From Umbilicaria muhlenbergii (Eukaryota; Ascomycota; Lecanoromycetes; Umbilicariales; Umbilicariaceae), in contig KK106981.1 of assembly GCA_000611775.1 (NCBI GenBank), positions 7,988,023-8,052,022 of the forward strand: a stretch of DNA of 64,000 nucleotides, given 5' to 3'. The translations under genes were made by a program, and so were the position numbers. The first letter of the stretch is position 1; every line of letters starts with the position of its first letter. Below the pieces are notes generated by a model. The model made no database searches. It was given only the letters and a program-made list of their open reading frames with translations, and had not been told where the DNA came from. This document shows positions 41,254 to 51,430 of the stretch, piece after piece.

Positions 41254-42186
41254 ATGCGTTTCCCGCCGCTGGCTGTCCTCCCTTTACTTTTCAGTTCTCT
41301 CTCCTCGGCTGCGTCTCTACCCCCAACCCGCGACTCTGACCCCCACGCCCTCATCCCTCGCCAGCCATACTGCGCCAATGCACCTGCCACCATTGCCGGA
41401 ACGTAGGTGCAGTACCTTTACCCCACCCATCTATGGTCCCCTACCCCTCCTCCCTCTATCTTTCCTGACCTTCTCTCATCTTTGCCCACCTCCTCCGTCC
41501 ATCTCCCACCCCATACTCTTCCAACCGCACCCCACCCCTATGCCCATCCTATCCCTATCCCTATTCCTATCCCCGTCCCCTCCCCCTCCCCCCTTTCCCT
41601 CCCCTCACCCTTCCCCACCTTCAAGCCTCAACCACCAAGCCTCAACCACCCCACCACAACCTAACCCCACACAGGTCCCACCCCTCCCGCAAAAGCACAA
41701 AGACAATCCTCTGGTGCGCCCGCAGCAGCCAAACCTACATAATCCTCGAAATGCTCTCTCTCCTCTCGCACACCGACGCCGTCGTCACCCTTCTCGACGA
41801 GGCGATCAACACAGTGATGGGCCACGTGAGCGTAGTGGGGGATGGGGTGCTGCCGGGGGGGTTGTTTAGTTGGGAAGGTGCGTGTTTTGCTGTGTTCCCG
41901 TTTCTCCGTTTCATCTTTCTTTCCGCTTTGCTGGTTGCTGGCGGATTCCTTTTTGGAAATTTAGCTGTGACGGGCCGGCTGCTGATTCGATCTTATTGCT
42001 CGGGGGATTGTAGCGAACGGACTGGGCTTGATGACGTGGGATTCGAATAACCATCAGCAGACGTGGGGGGTACTTGGGGCGGCACTGGAGGCTCTGGAGG
42101 ATTATATGCGAGGGGCGGGTTATGGGACGGTGTTTTTCACGATTGTGGACGGGCAGAATGAGGTAGGGTCGGGCGTGCTTAGATAG
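41254..42186 (+). CDS. Small secreted protein, CANAP/WNxNNHQ family (copy C)
   Basis: Three exons (41254-41402, 41675-41877, 42014-42186) join in frame to 174 residues. The signal peptide is MRFPPLAVLPLLFSSLSSAA, followed by a short Pro/Asp/His stretch ending IPRQPY and then CANAPATIAG. The first intron splits the next codon in phase 2, exactly as in copies A, B and D. The mature part has TILWCARSSQTYIILEM, GDGVLPGGLFSWE, then after a second intron found only in this copy LMTWDSNNHQQTWGVLGAAL, EDYMRGAGYGTVFFTIVDGQ and EVGSGVLR. Intron 1 is long for this window (272 nt) and contains a CT-rich low-complexity tract. This copy is 4.2 kb from copy D and on the opposite strand. Function unknown. 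Confidence 0.8.
41403..41674 (+). other. Long CT-rich intron in copy C
   Basis: The 272-nt intron runs from GTAGGT to CACAG. Its bulk is C/T only, with CCTATC and CCCCTCC words, giving a long polypyrimidine stretch. A CTAAC branch point sits about 20 nt from the 3' end. Confidence 0.7.
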
Positions 42187-42420
42187 GAGGGTCAAATGCC
42201 TTTCAAAAACAGAACATGTGTGGATGTAACGTTGGCTCCCGGAAAACACATCAAAGCCAGGGCAATGAGCCGCTCTGCAGGTAGTAAGTGCAGCTGTGCA
42301 TTGTGCCCAACTTACAAACCCTGGTAAAAACAAGCTCCAGACGTTGCCCATCAAAGAATCCGAGAAGGCAAGCCAGAGAAGTTCCCTAGCACCTTTGATT
42401 CAATTCAGCTAGCAGGACGC

Positions 42421-43387
42421 CTATTTCTTCGCGGCTGAAGCCTCATCGGCCTTGGCCTTCGCCCTCTTCTCCCTAACACCCACCAACCTCGCGTCGCTCC
42501 TCGCGTCCCTCAATCTCCTGTATGCCGCACTCTCACCCTCACCCATCTCGCTCTTGCTAATCTCGCTGATCGCATTGGCCCTCGCAACGTTTTCGATCGG
42601 GAATGCGGAGGTTGTCTTCCGGACGATCTTGCCCTCCTTGTGTGACTCAACTTCTTCCTTGGAGCTGTCGGTCTTCTTGTGCTGGCCGGCACGGCGAGGG
42701 AAGAGGATGAGGCGCTCGCGGTAGGCCTTTAGGCGGGCTACATTGGCGGTGAGGGATTCCATGGAGAGGTTGACGCGGCGGGGGTCGACGGAGATACCAA
42801 TGGTTGAGGCGAATTTGCGGGGGATACCGGCTTCCTGTGTGTTGAAACATATGTTAGTTGAATCCTGAAGATGGATCGGTAGCTGATTAAGCGGCACATC
42901 CAACGCGTACCTTGAGCTCGGTGAGAGTGAAACCACGGCCAGCTCTAACACGGCGGTTGTACTTGATCGTGGGACATCTCACGACTGGGCGTAGCTTATC
43001 GACTGGGCGAGGCGCGACAGCTGCGGCCTTTTGGAGACGAGCTTGACGACGGCGGTGTTTGCGGCCGGGCTATGGAAACAAGTGTTAGACGATTTGTCCT
43101 CGAAGATAGTTTCTGCCAGGGAATCCTTAGATCCATCAGCGGCGGTATTACCTGGTCGAAGTGAACCCGGACACGGCGCTGCCAATCCTTTCGGAAATCT
43201 ACCTCTCATCAATATCGATTACAGGCCTTGATCGGTAGAGCTCAGCTTACGGTTGTGCTGGATTTGCTGATTGTGCTTGATCGTCTGTAACACAGATCCC
43301 GAGTCAGCCCAATGCCCAAAATTCCATGCTCACTGCGTCTATGTAGGCATGCAGAAGTAAGGCATAAGAGATAGAATCCCGTACCAT
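42421..43387 (-). CDS. RPL13: 60S ribosomal protein eL13
   Basis: Five exons (43385-43387, 43251-43284, 43152-43198, 42911-43069, 42421-42834) join to 218 residues. The sequence opens with [28 protein letters not shown], then [40 protein letters not shown] and [20 protein letters not shown], an unmistakable eL13. The C-terminal part [20 protein letters not shown] is also standard, and the protein ends in Ala/Lys. eL13 is a structural protein of the large subunit. The first exon codes only for the start methionine (ATG then GTACGG), and four introns lie in the 5' half, as is common in fungal ribosomal genes. All splice junctions keep frame. Confidence 0.95.
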
Positions 43388-44207
43388 TGTGGCGGTTGGC
43401 GATCAAGGCGTTAGCTGTCGTTGTCGCAGTTCGTGGTTGCGCGCTCAACGTCGAATCTCTAAATTTTGGGTGTGGTGGGCGATTCTCTCGGCAACTTCCG
43501 AAGTCTCCTCGCTTAGCGCCAGGTCCTAGCCCTAGACATGGCTCTCTCAATCACAATGGATCACAAGGCGAACCAACACCAGCTGTAAAGACCCTCTACG
43601 AGATAACCTTAACATAGTCATAATAGTATCTATCTGGCGTCAAGGGCTCTCATGGAAATTCAATTTGATTTGCCCAACGTTTCAGGTTTACATTTGTATG
43701 GACTGTTGTAGGAAATCCCAAACCATCAGCTCACTTCTATCGTACCTGTTGTAGAGAACTTCCCTATGCGTATCTATGGTCCAAAGGCTTGAGAGTGAGC
43801 AGAAGAACAACATCTGTTCACCAAGTCTTGGAAAAACATGCAAAAGTAGACTATGTGTAACTGCTATGTATGTAGCTAAGCTGTTATGTAGCAAATCCAC
43901 TTCCTATGCTGGACGGGATAGCTCTTTCGAAAGATGTGCAAGCTAGTTCGTGGGTGTTGCCGAGTATCTGACCAAAGCACACCAACATATGGCTTCAGCG
44001 AGAAATCTAAACGTCCAGGCAAGACACTCAAGCACCGACATAGCACACTATCTGTGAATGAGAACACAAATGCCCTCATTTAGCCATGGATCGACCATCC
44101 AATCCGCTGACCACCGACGACACCAGTAAAGACCGAGCAAAGCAAACTCATACGAACATTCTAGCCCATCAAAGGACGTCATCAGTCTGGTATCAAACTC
44201 CAGGTGT
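43388..44207. promoter_or_regulatory. RPL13 upstream region
   Basis: No gene was found in these 820 bp. The part nearest 43388 should be the RPL13 promoter. A possible 3' end of the coiled-coil gene lies at the right. No specific ribosomal-gene promoter element was identified with confidence. Confidence 0.5.
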
Positions 44208-45734
44208 TTAGTGATTGGGACTCGCAAAGCCATCGATTCCCAGACCAATGCGCTGACCCATCGACTCCTCCAACCTTGCTTTCTTACTACCACTACCATC
44301 AATGTTGACCCCAACCGCATCATAGGATCTCTTCAACCGTTCTTCATGCCCTTCCATTCCAAACTTCTTCACCTGACCGAAAAGTTTACTTTGCACGAAC
44401 ACCTTTGTCGGTGAAGCACGGCCACCTGTATTGACGATTGGCGTACGGCGAAGCATACTAGTGGCAGCCCGACTCGCTTGCGATTCCGATATCTCCTCCT
44501 CTGGGTAGGCTTCGTCTTCGCGGTCCGATGCTGAAATGGTGCTATCGCGATCTTCGCGGCTTCGCTCCCTGTCTTCATACGGATACTGGGTGTTCGGCGC
44601 GGAGTAGCTGACGCGCTCGTTAAAATTGCTACGGGTAACTGGGGTGAACGGTGTGTTGTCGGTCGTCAAGGGTCTAGACCGATTTGGCGTAGTAGGCAAC
44701 GAAGACAGCGAGTGCGTACCACGAATATGTGCAGGATGTGGCTTCAGCGAGCGAGGGTGCGTTGGCGTTGAGGGAACACTATTCGCTTCGCCGTTGAGAG
44801 CCTGTCCTGCAGCTAGCAGCGCATCAAAAGGATCTTGACCTCCGACACGATTGCTACCCGGCTGTATTGTCCTTGTGCTTCCAGATAGTCTTGGAGTATG
44901 CTTGATTTGCGGTGTGCCGTAATCCATGCGAGGAGTCCCGTTGACTGATAGAGCTCCTGATGTACGCATTGAATTTAGATGTTCGCGATTCTGTTTGATT
45001 CGTTGCCGAAGTAGCTGGTTGTCCTCCAGCAATTGGACATTTTTGGCGTCAAGATGTTTCATGATCTTCTTGGCCTGTCGTAGTCTGCGCTCAAGTACTG
45101 CGTTATCTGCTTCTAATTCGCGACAGTGCCTCAAAGCAAGCTCCAGGTGACGATGCGATGTGTCGTGGGGAGACTTTTGTTCCGGAGTGGCATATGCCGA
45201 TGCACCTCGATAAGCTTGCGGTCCAGTCTGCAAGACCTCGACTTCCCGCCGAGTCAGCTCGTGCTCCACAGCCGCTCTCTTGGCATACTCCGAGGTCTCG
45301 ATACTGAGGAGACTATGTTGAAGCCTGAAGTGGGCTGCAGACATGCGAGCCTCGCCAAGAGCCGGTAACAATCCTGCCACGAGCTCTCGAAGGGAACGTT
45401 CGGGGAGTTCTGCTATCTCTTCCGAGGATGGTAGTTCAGCAGAGACACTGAAGACGCCAGTAAACGGTAGCTCGACTGTCGCTGGAGGTGAGGCGATCGA
45501 GGCTTCCTTGTGCTCAGCCATGTCCTGGTGCAGTTCCCGCGCTGACTGTTTCGGTATCTGTGAAGAAGGCGGAGGAGTCAAATCTGAAGAAGGTGGAGGC
45601 GGTGAGAAGTAGCTAGCATCTCCTTTGCCTGTCGCATCCACATTGACAGGCGTGATCTCGCGCATTGGTGTAGACTGTTCGCTGCGGCGTCCAGGTTCCG
45701 GCGTAGGAGTCTTGGGTACTGAAATGTCCGACAT
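44208..45734 (-). CDS. Coiled-coil, probably nuclear protein of unknown function
   Basis: An uninterrupted 508-residue frame starts at ATG 45734. The first 90 residues are Ser/Pro/Thr-rich and disordered (TPTPEPGRRSEQSTP, SPPPPSSDLTPPPSSQ). Residues about 95-260 form helices and a coiled coil: ERSLRELVAGLLPALGEARM, AAVEHELTRREVEVLQTG, CRELEADNAVLERRLRQAKK and LLEDNQLLRQRIKQNREHLN. The C-terminal half is again disordered with many SP/TP sites (possible proline-directed kinase targets) and short basic blocks, then ends GSGSKKARLEES. Two short conserved-looking motifs near the end are VFVQSKLFGQVKKFG and RLKRSYDAVGVN. The family is widespread in filamentous ascomycetes as far as I recall, but I cannot name a function. 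Confidence 0.72.
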   Translation of the reverse strand: MSDISVPKTPTPEPGRRSEQSTPMREITPVNVDATGKGDASYFSPPPPSSDLTPPPSSQIPKQSARELHQDMAEHKEASIASPPATVELPFTGVFSVSAELPSSEEIAELPERSLRELVAGLLPALGEARMSAAHFRLQHSLLSIETSEYAKRAAVEHELTRREVEVLQTGPQAYRGASAYATPEQKSPHDTSHRHLELALRHCRELEADNAVLERRLRQAKKIMKHLDAKNVQLLEDNQLLRQRIKQNREHLNSMRTSGALSVNGTPRMDYGTPQIKHTPRLSGSTRTIQPGSNRVGGQDPFDALLAAGQALNGEANSVPSTPTHPRSLKPHPAHIRGTHSLSSLPTTPNRSRPLTTDNTPFTPVTRSNFNERVSYSAPNTQYPYEDRERSREDRDSTISASDREDEAYPEEEISESQASRAATSMLRRTPIVNTGGRASPTKVFVQSKLFGQVKKFGMEGHEERLKRSYDAVGVNIDGSGSKKARLEESMGQRIGLGIDGFASPNH

Positions 45735-46394
45735 ACTGACTTTCAGAGGGGAGGATGAGGGGTGAATTATGACTTGGAGTGAGCCAGCTGAGGCGCAAGG
45801 AGTTGAGACAGAGTAGTAGGATGTCTTAGTCGCGCTCGAAGTAAGGTGCGCGTATTTCAGTCTTGGCTCTTTTGACCTCGCGCCAATGGGTGAATGTCGC
45901 GAAGTGGAGGTTCAAGGCGTTGAATACAACAACGGCAGGAAGATGACACCCACTATACGGAGTGCATGATTGTAAAAACAATGCAAGCTTGAAGGATGAG
46001 GTCTATCGGAAAGACACTGGAGTCAGAAAGGTGGAGCATGCATGAAGTGCGGCCGCATGAAGGGTGAGGAATTGGGGGGAGGGGGAGGTGGCTGGGAGAG
46101 CTGCAATCGATTGCGGTGGTTGGCCCACGAGCCAAGCTGCTGGCTGCTGGCTGCTGGCTGCTGGCTGCTGGCTGCTGAGTGACCGGTCGGGGAGTGTCCG
46201 CCGCTAGTCTCTTTTCGGACGCCGACATCCAATCTTCAATAGAAACACTGCTCATGTTGATGATTGAGACCAAAGACACCACGAACATCCATGCTCTTCG
46301 ATGGGTTGACACTGAACTTCCCAAGACACTAAGGCTTACTGCTTTGGTCGGTGCTGTCATGTGACATAACACTAACGCAGTCTGTTGTTTCACC
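45735..46394. promoter_or_regulatory. Divergent promoter region with 7-bp repeat
   Basis: A 660-bp interval between divergent starts. It holds a short 7-bp tandem repeat (46134-46176). No gene is supported; a long minus-strand frame here is explained as the shadow of the LRR gene's 5' end. Confidence 0.5.
46134..46176. repeat. 7-bp tandem repeat (TGGCTGC)
   Basis: About six tandem copies of TGGCTGC lie in the shared upstream region of the coiled-coil and LRR genes, about 220 bp before the LRR start codon. Confidence 0.88.
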
Positions 46395-49300
46395 ATGGAC
46401 GAACACCGCACGCCAGGACTTTCGAAACCAAGCGGCATTCCACGCTTGTCGAGGTTACCTATTCCACGTGCTACGCGTGCTGAACCGCTGAAGGATGTGG
46501 TGAAAGATGGGCCCGATCTGCCTTCCCGGGATCTGAATGTCTCCCGGATCTGGTCAAAGCATGTACTGAACAGCGTGAAGGACCCACCCTGCGTGGGACC
46601 CTCTCGAACATCTAGAGTAACCGGCAAGTCGCCTCTAAACAACAACCGAGACCCAGTCAGCTCCGTGGCATCACTGTCGGAGTCTTCTAGTCTACGTCAT
46701 AGCATTAGAGGACCCCCGGCAAGGCTGCCGTTACTTGGCCAAGATGCAACTGAAACAACGGTTTCTACGATGGCAGAGCCAGATAGAAACCTGGAGTCGC
46801 TCCAAGACAGTCAGGAGAGCTATCTCGATTCAAAGCAATCAAAGCCGAAGGAAGAATCCAATCAGCGCCGGCCAAGACCTTCGCTCTCCGAACGTACCAT
46901 CGAAACGTTGTCACATATACCTCCATCACCATCGCCTCGACGAAGGAAATCAAGTTTCTTTACAATGGAGAGTCCAATGCATCCCCCATCTCGCCCGGCA
47001 TCAGCACTCAACCGATCGAGACCTACCTCCAGCATGGGACAGAGGCCGATGTCCCCTAACAAGCGTTCTGTTGCATCCCATGTAGGTCAACAGTCAGTCG
47101 CCTCGTCACCGAGCAGAAGGGCTGTCAGCTCCCTAGTCAGTAGAGCTACCTCGAAAGCTCTCAAGACTGAGCATATCGCGCCATCATCGCCATCAATCAA
47201 ACTGCCAAAACCAAGCAACTCAACTATCTCATATGCTACCGGAAATCGACAAACTATATCTAAACCGCTGCTCGGTAGTAAGACCTATTCAGCAAAGTCA
47301 TCGAAACCTAGACCGTCGCTGAATGGTATCTTGGCTGGTCCACCTTCTCCGACGAAGGGGTCTACAGAAAGGAATGAGACCTGCCAATTTGACGGAACTG
47401 TATCAGTCTTGTCAAATAGACCAAACTCGTCACGGTCTAATGGCTCAAGGGTTTCTCATCAAGCTCCAGGTGCATCCGCAAAAACCGAGGGTGCTTCTCA
47501 GCAAGCCTCGCCGGATTGTGCTCCAAGGAATGTATCAACATCTTCCGCTACTTTGCGCAAAACGATCGCTGAAGCAAAGGCGGCACGACGAGCCGCCCTG
47601 CAAGGAGGCGCATCTTCATCATCTGGCATAAAAAACCCAGGCAGCGATTGTGCTTGGTCTGACGCCAGAGGTGATTCATTCCAAACTGATCTGAATCAAT
47701 TCAGCAATTCAGGTCTTTTCCGCAAGCGTATCGACGCAGCTCGAACCGATGGACGTCTTAACATTGCCGCAATGGGGTTGAAGAGCATCCCGGAAGAAGT
47801 CATGAAGATGTATGATATCGAAGCCGTGAATGCTAGTGCCGCTGCATGGTACGAAAGTGTGGATCTCAGCCGGTTGGTCGCTGCCGATAATGAGATTGAG
47901 GAAATCGGGGACGATATATTCCCAGATGTTCCACTAGGAGTAAATGATGAGTTCGACGAGGAGCAAAAGGGGAACCAGTTTGGTGGCTTAGAAACACTTG
48001 ATTTGCACGGCAACCGGTTGAAAGCCCTTCCACTGGGGCTTCGTCGTCTGGAGCGTTTGACGACCCTCAATTTGTCTTCAAATCAACTCTCAAATAACTG
48101 CTTGGAGGTCGTTACGCAGATAAACCACCTGAGAGAGTTACGCTTTGGGAACAATGCCCTCGAAGGAAACCTCACAGACAGCGTGAAGAATCTTCCGAAC
48201 CTAGAAGTCCTCGATGTTCACAACAACGCTCTAGCCAATCTACCGGACGCAGTGTGTGAATTACTACATCTGCGCATCCTTGACGTTTCTGGAAACCGCC
48301 TTGCCTCACTGCCTTTCGTGGCTCTAGCCCAGCTACCATTGACCGAAATTGCCGCTTCCAGGAATAGGCTGAATGGTACACTAATAGCTGCGTCTATCGA
48401 TGAACTCCCCAGACTACAGACGCTCGACGTCTCCAATAACGCTTTGACTTCTTTGACAGAGGAGAGCATGTTTAGAATGCCGTCACTACAGTCTCTGAAC
48501 GTATCTGTCAACAGACTTAACCACCTTCCTGATGTAAATGGGTGGACGAAATTGCTCACCCTCAACGCGGAGCAAAACAAGTTGGCCTTGATTCCCGAGG
48601 GACTTTTCTCCTTGACGAATCTGAAGAACGTTGAATTTACCAACAACAACATTTCTCAGCTTGACAGCCGCCTGGGACTAATGGACAGCTTAAGCGTTTT
48701 GCGAGTGGCGAACAATCCTCTTCGAGAACGACGATTCTTGTCTATGAACACCGAAGACCTAAAGCAAACACTTCGCGAACGATTAAGTTCAGACGAGAGG
48801 TCGGCCGCCGGTGTGGAGGACGAGGCGAACGTCGACGAGCAGCCAACCCAGCAGTCATCAGCATGGCCAGTGAAAGCAGGTGGTATGTTGGACCGTTCGA
48901 ACACAAAGCTACAGACACTCGATCTCTCCGACCTAGAAGCAGTCTTTGCAAGCAACGACATCCGAACTCTCATTCTCCACCACAACCTCCTGACGCAACT
49001 CCCCACCTCTATGAGAATCCTTGGCGCCACCTTAACGACCATAGACCTCTCGCACAATAACCTCCGCTTAGACACCTACATACCCACCCCTCTCTCCCTT
49101 CCACATCTTAAATCCCTCGACCTCAGCTCCAACACCATCACCACCCTCACACCCCTCCTATCTCACCTCTCCGCGCCCCACCTCTCCACCCTCACCCTCT
49201 CCTACAATCGCATCACCGACCTCCCCCCTCTACGTCCCCACTTTCCCCATCTAACCACCCTCCTCGCCTCTGACAACGCCATCAGCGCCCTCTCGGTGGA

Positions 49301-49532
49301 AGCGGTGAAGGGTCTTCACACGCTCGATGTCGCGCGCAACGATATCGGCTTTTTGGAACCGAGACTGGGGTTGCTGGCTGGCGAGTTGAAGAGTTTAGTG
49401 GTTGGCGGGAATAGATTCAAGGTGCCAAGATATACGGTGCTGGATAAGGGGACGGAAGCGACGCTGGAGTGGTTGAGGGGAAGGATTCCGGTGGGTGCGG
49501 ATGGAGGGGGGGAGTCGGATTCTTTGGATTGA
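46395..49532 (+). CDS. Leucine-rich-repeat protein with disordered N-terminus
   Basis: The 1045-residue single exon starts at ATG 46395. Residues 1-430 are basic, Ser/Pro/Arg-rich and disordered, with SGIPRLSRLPIPRATRAEPL and several SP/TP motifs. From residue about 450 an LRR array runs to the end: LNIAAMGLKSIPEEVMKMYD, LETLDLHGNRLKALPLGLRR, LEVLDVHNNALANLPDAVCE, LTTLNLSSNQL, LQTLDVSNNALTSL and many others, about 20 repeats of the LxxLxLxxNxLxxLP class. An acidic, low-complexity insert interrupts it around residues 790-830. The layout resembles LRRC40-like and Sog2-type proteins. In yeast, Sog2 works in the RAM network with Cbk1, but the present protein has repeats over twice as long, so that role is not assumed. 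No enzyme domain is seen. Confidence 0.8.
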   Translation: MDEHRTPGLSKPSGIPRLSRLPIPRATRAEPLKDVVKDGPDLPSRDLNVSRIWSKHVLNSVKDPPCVGPSRTSRVTGKSPLNNNRDPVSSVASLSESSSLRHSIRGPPARLPLLGQDATETTVSTMAEPDRNLESLQDSQESYLDSKQSKPKEESNQRRPRPSLSERTIETLSHIPPSPSPRRRKSSFFTMESPMHPPSRPASALNRSRPTSSMGQRPMSPNKRSVASHVGQQSVASSPSRRAVSSLVSRATSKALKTEHIAPSSPSIKLPKPSNSTISYATGNRQTISKPLLGSKTYSAKSSKPRPSLNGILAGPPSPTKGSTERNETCQFDGTVSVLSNRPNSSRSNGSRVSHQAPGASAKTEGASQQASPDCAPRNVSTSSATLRKTIAEAKAARRAALQGGASSSSGIKNPGSDCAWSDARGDSFQTDLNQFSNSGLFRKRIDAARTDGRLNIAAMGLKSIPEEVMKMYDIEAVNASAAAWYESVDLSRLVAADNEIEEIGDDIFPDVPLGVNDEFDEEQKGNQFGGLETLDLHGNRLKALPLGLRRLERLTTLNLSSNQLSNNCLEVVTQINHLRELRFGNNALEGNLTDSVKNLPNLEVLDVHNNALANLPDAVCELLHLRILDVSGNRLASLPFVALAQLPLTEIAASRNRLNGTLIAASIDELPRLQTLDVSNNALTSLTEESMFRMPSLQSLNVSVNRLNHLPDVNGWTKLLTLNAEQNKLALIPEGLFSLTNLKNVEFTNNNISQLDSRLGLMDSLSVLRVANNPLRERRFLSMNTEDLKQTLRERLSSDERSAAGVEDEANVDEQPTQQSSAWPVKAGGMLDRSNTKLQTLDLSDLEAVFASNDIRTLILHHNLLTQLPTSMRILGATLTTIDLSHNNLRLDTYIPTPLSLPHLKSLDLSSNTITTLTPLLSHLSAPHLSTLTLSYNRITDLPPLRPHFPHLTTLLASDNAISALSVEAVKGLHTLDVARNDIGFLEPRLGLLAGELKSLVVGGNRFKVPRYTVLDKGTEATLEWLRGRIPVGADGGGESDSLD

Positions 49533-50952
49533 ATGGATGGGTGGTGCTGGGTACGTACGGAAGGTGTTTGTGTGCTGGGAGTCTGGTTCGGGGATGCCGC
49601 AGTAGGGTTTTGTGGTGCATGGATGGTGGGGATGGTGGGGACCGGGGCGGTTGTTATGGGATGGGGGTTTTAGCTGCTTACGCGCTAGCTATGAAGTGCC
49701 TGTTGCATGCCTAGCTAGCTGATACCATAACAACGCTGTTCACCCCTGTCTGGAAATCACAATGCATTTGAGATGAGGGCCGGAAAACGAGATACGGAGT
49801 GCATTGGTGTTATCATGATGTGAACGCTGAATGTCCCTGTAAACAAACTCCCTGACTAGAACCTCTCTATAATCACTCGTAACCACACTCTCTCCATCCG
49901 CAGCATCCCTCCTATCGACCCACCACCTCCTCTGCCTCCACCTCGTCCACCTCGTCCACCATCCACCATCCAAGCTCTTCCACCAACCCCACCCAAACTG
50001 CCTAAACCCCTTTCCCCACAACCCACCAAGCAGTCATACCTAGCAGAGCTTTACCTCGAGGCCTTCCCCCCCACAAACCGCTAGCCCCCTCAATCCCCCT
50101 CAAACCGCGCAACCAACAAAACAGCCCTAGCCCTAGTCCCTCCTCCGATCCCCCCGCGCCAATATGCACCGCCTACCGCCTCCTACACACCTGCGGCCAC
50201 CACTCCCTCAAATTCCACTACGAGCGCTGCGCTGCGCGCGGGGCTACTACCGCGTTCGGAAACGTTGTCCACGTAGGAGGGGCCCGACGCTGCGTATGAT
50301 ATCGAAGTGTAGGTTGTGTCGGGTAGGGATCGAAGGAGTGGGTTGCATGGTTTTGAAAGGCGGTGGATGGTGGGTATGGAGGGGGGGAGTGGATGAGGAG
50401 GGGAGGCGTATGGAGTGTTGTGTCGGTGGTGAGCGGTGGGATGGGATGACTGAGGGGTTGAAGGATGAGTGGGGAGTGAGGTTGGTTTTGGGACTCCTAT
50501 CTCTCGATGAGGGGGTTGTGAGTTGGTGTTGATAAATCGCTATCTTGGATTGCACGGCTGGGGACGATGACGTAAACGATCTCGAAATGAGCGTTGCATC
50601 AGTGAATAAAATTGACGGATTTTCGCCTGTGGAATTTGTCGTTGATGTGGCGTAATCCATTGCATGATAGATATTTGAATGTGAAAAAACCCCCTGCCAT
50701 CGTCTCAAGAGTCGTATTCAGCTCACTCCTGCTGTGTTGAGAAACTGATTCTCCCAACGACCGTTTCTTCTAACGTCACCACACCCACGGACCTAAGATC
50801 TCTGTCGTTGAGCGGAAAGCCGCAAAAGCGCCATATCGTACGTCCATCGCAACTCCGTATCGTTGGTTTCTTCCGGTTTATTGTGACTAACAACACGCCA
50901 AAAGCGAACCCTCCAAATCCGCTCGAATTGAGATCCCATCCGCAATCCGAGA
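49533..50952. other. Intergenic region of 1.4 kb
   Basis: Apart from the weak Cys/His-rich fragment at about 50117-50299, no gene is supported. From about 49900 to 50160 the plus strand is C-rich; from about 50300 to 50510 it is G-rich with GGAGGG and GATGGG words. Confidence 0.5.
50117..50299 (+). pseudogene. Cys/His-rich fragment, possible relative of the 50.95-kb gene
   Basis: One open frame reads ICTAYRLLHTCGHHSLKFHY then ERCAARG and stops at 50297-50299. The Y-x(4)-TCGHH...YERC pattern resembles the YLCGCHRYHIEHCERH start of the gene at 50953. No ATG precedes it in frame before stops, so it is either a broken copy or part of a spliced gene not resolved here. Confidence 0.3.
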
Positions 50953-51219
50953 ATGTGTGTCGAGCATCCGATCAGATATCTTTGCGGCTGTCACCGCTAC
51001 CATATCGAACACTGCGAGCGCCACCACGCCCGACCACCGAGGCGTTGCATGATCAGGAGGGGCAAAGATCAGCATGCGCCTTATCGCTGCAAGAGATGCA
51101 TGCGAATGCGCTGGAGCGAACCGATGGAGTTCTTTTGTCGGAGGTGGATGGAGGTGATGCAAGGAGGTCGAGATCCGGAGGTGTATGGGATTCCCTATCG
51201 ATGGCGCTGGGTCACTTAG
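50953..51219 (+). CDS. Small Cys/His-rich protein
   Basis: The 88-residue frame starts at ATG 50953. It opens MCVEHPIRYLCGCHRYHIEH then CERHHARPPRRCM, followed by YRCKRCMRMRWSEPMEFFCR. Cysteines and histidines are arranged as CxH, CxC-x3-H-x2-HC and CxxC pairs, suggesting a small zinc-binding fold. There is no signal peptide. Trp and Arg are over-represented at the end (YGIPYRWRWVT). I do not recognise a named family; similar short Cys-rich proteins are common as lineage-specific genes in dothideomycetes. An upstream noncoding exon is possible because a good 3' splice context is seen near 50905. Confidence 0.55.
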   Translation: MCVEHPIRYLCGCHRYHIEHCERHHARPPRRCMIRRGKDQHAPYRCKRCMRMRWSEPMEFFCRRWMEVMQGGRDPEVYGIPYRWRWVT

Positions 51220-51430
51220 GAATGAGGTGTTTCCTGCCTGAGCATCGCTTGCGCTTCTTCGAGTTTCGGTACGACGGGTTTGGCGATGATTCTCTGGTGA
51301 TGAGACTGTGAACGGCTTTTCCATCGCAGATACCAACGAATGATTGTTATCGAAGTTAGCTGAATGCTTGGGTGACATGCGACTTCAAAGACTCTAGGTA
51401 GCTCAAGCAGCCTCATATGGACCTGCTCCC

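Noticed and set aside
45953-46645. 230-codon minus-strand frame upstream of the LRR gene
   Set aside because: It overlaps the LRR start and the 7-bp repeat (read as Ala/Ser/Gln repeats) with no domain.
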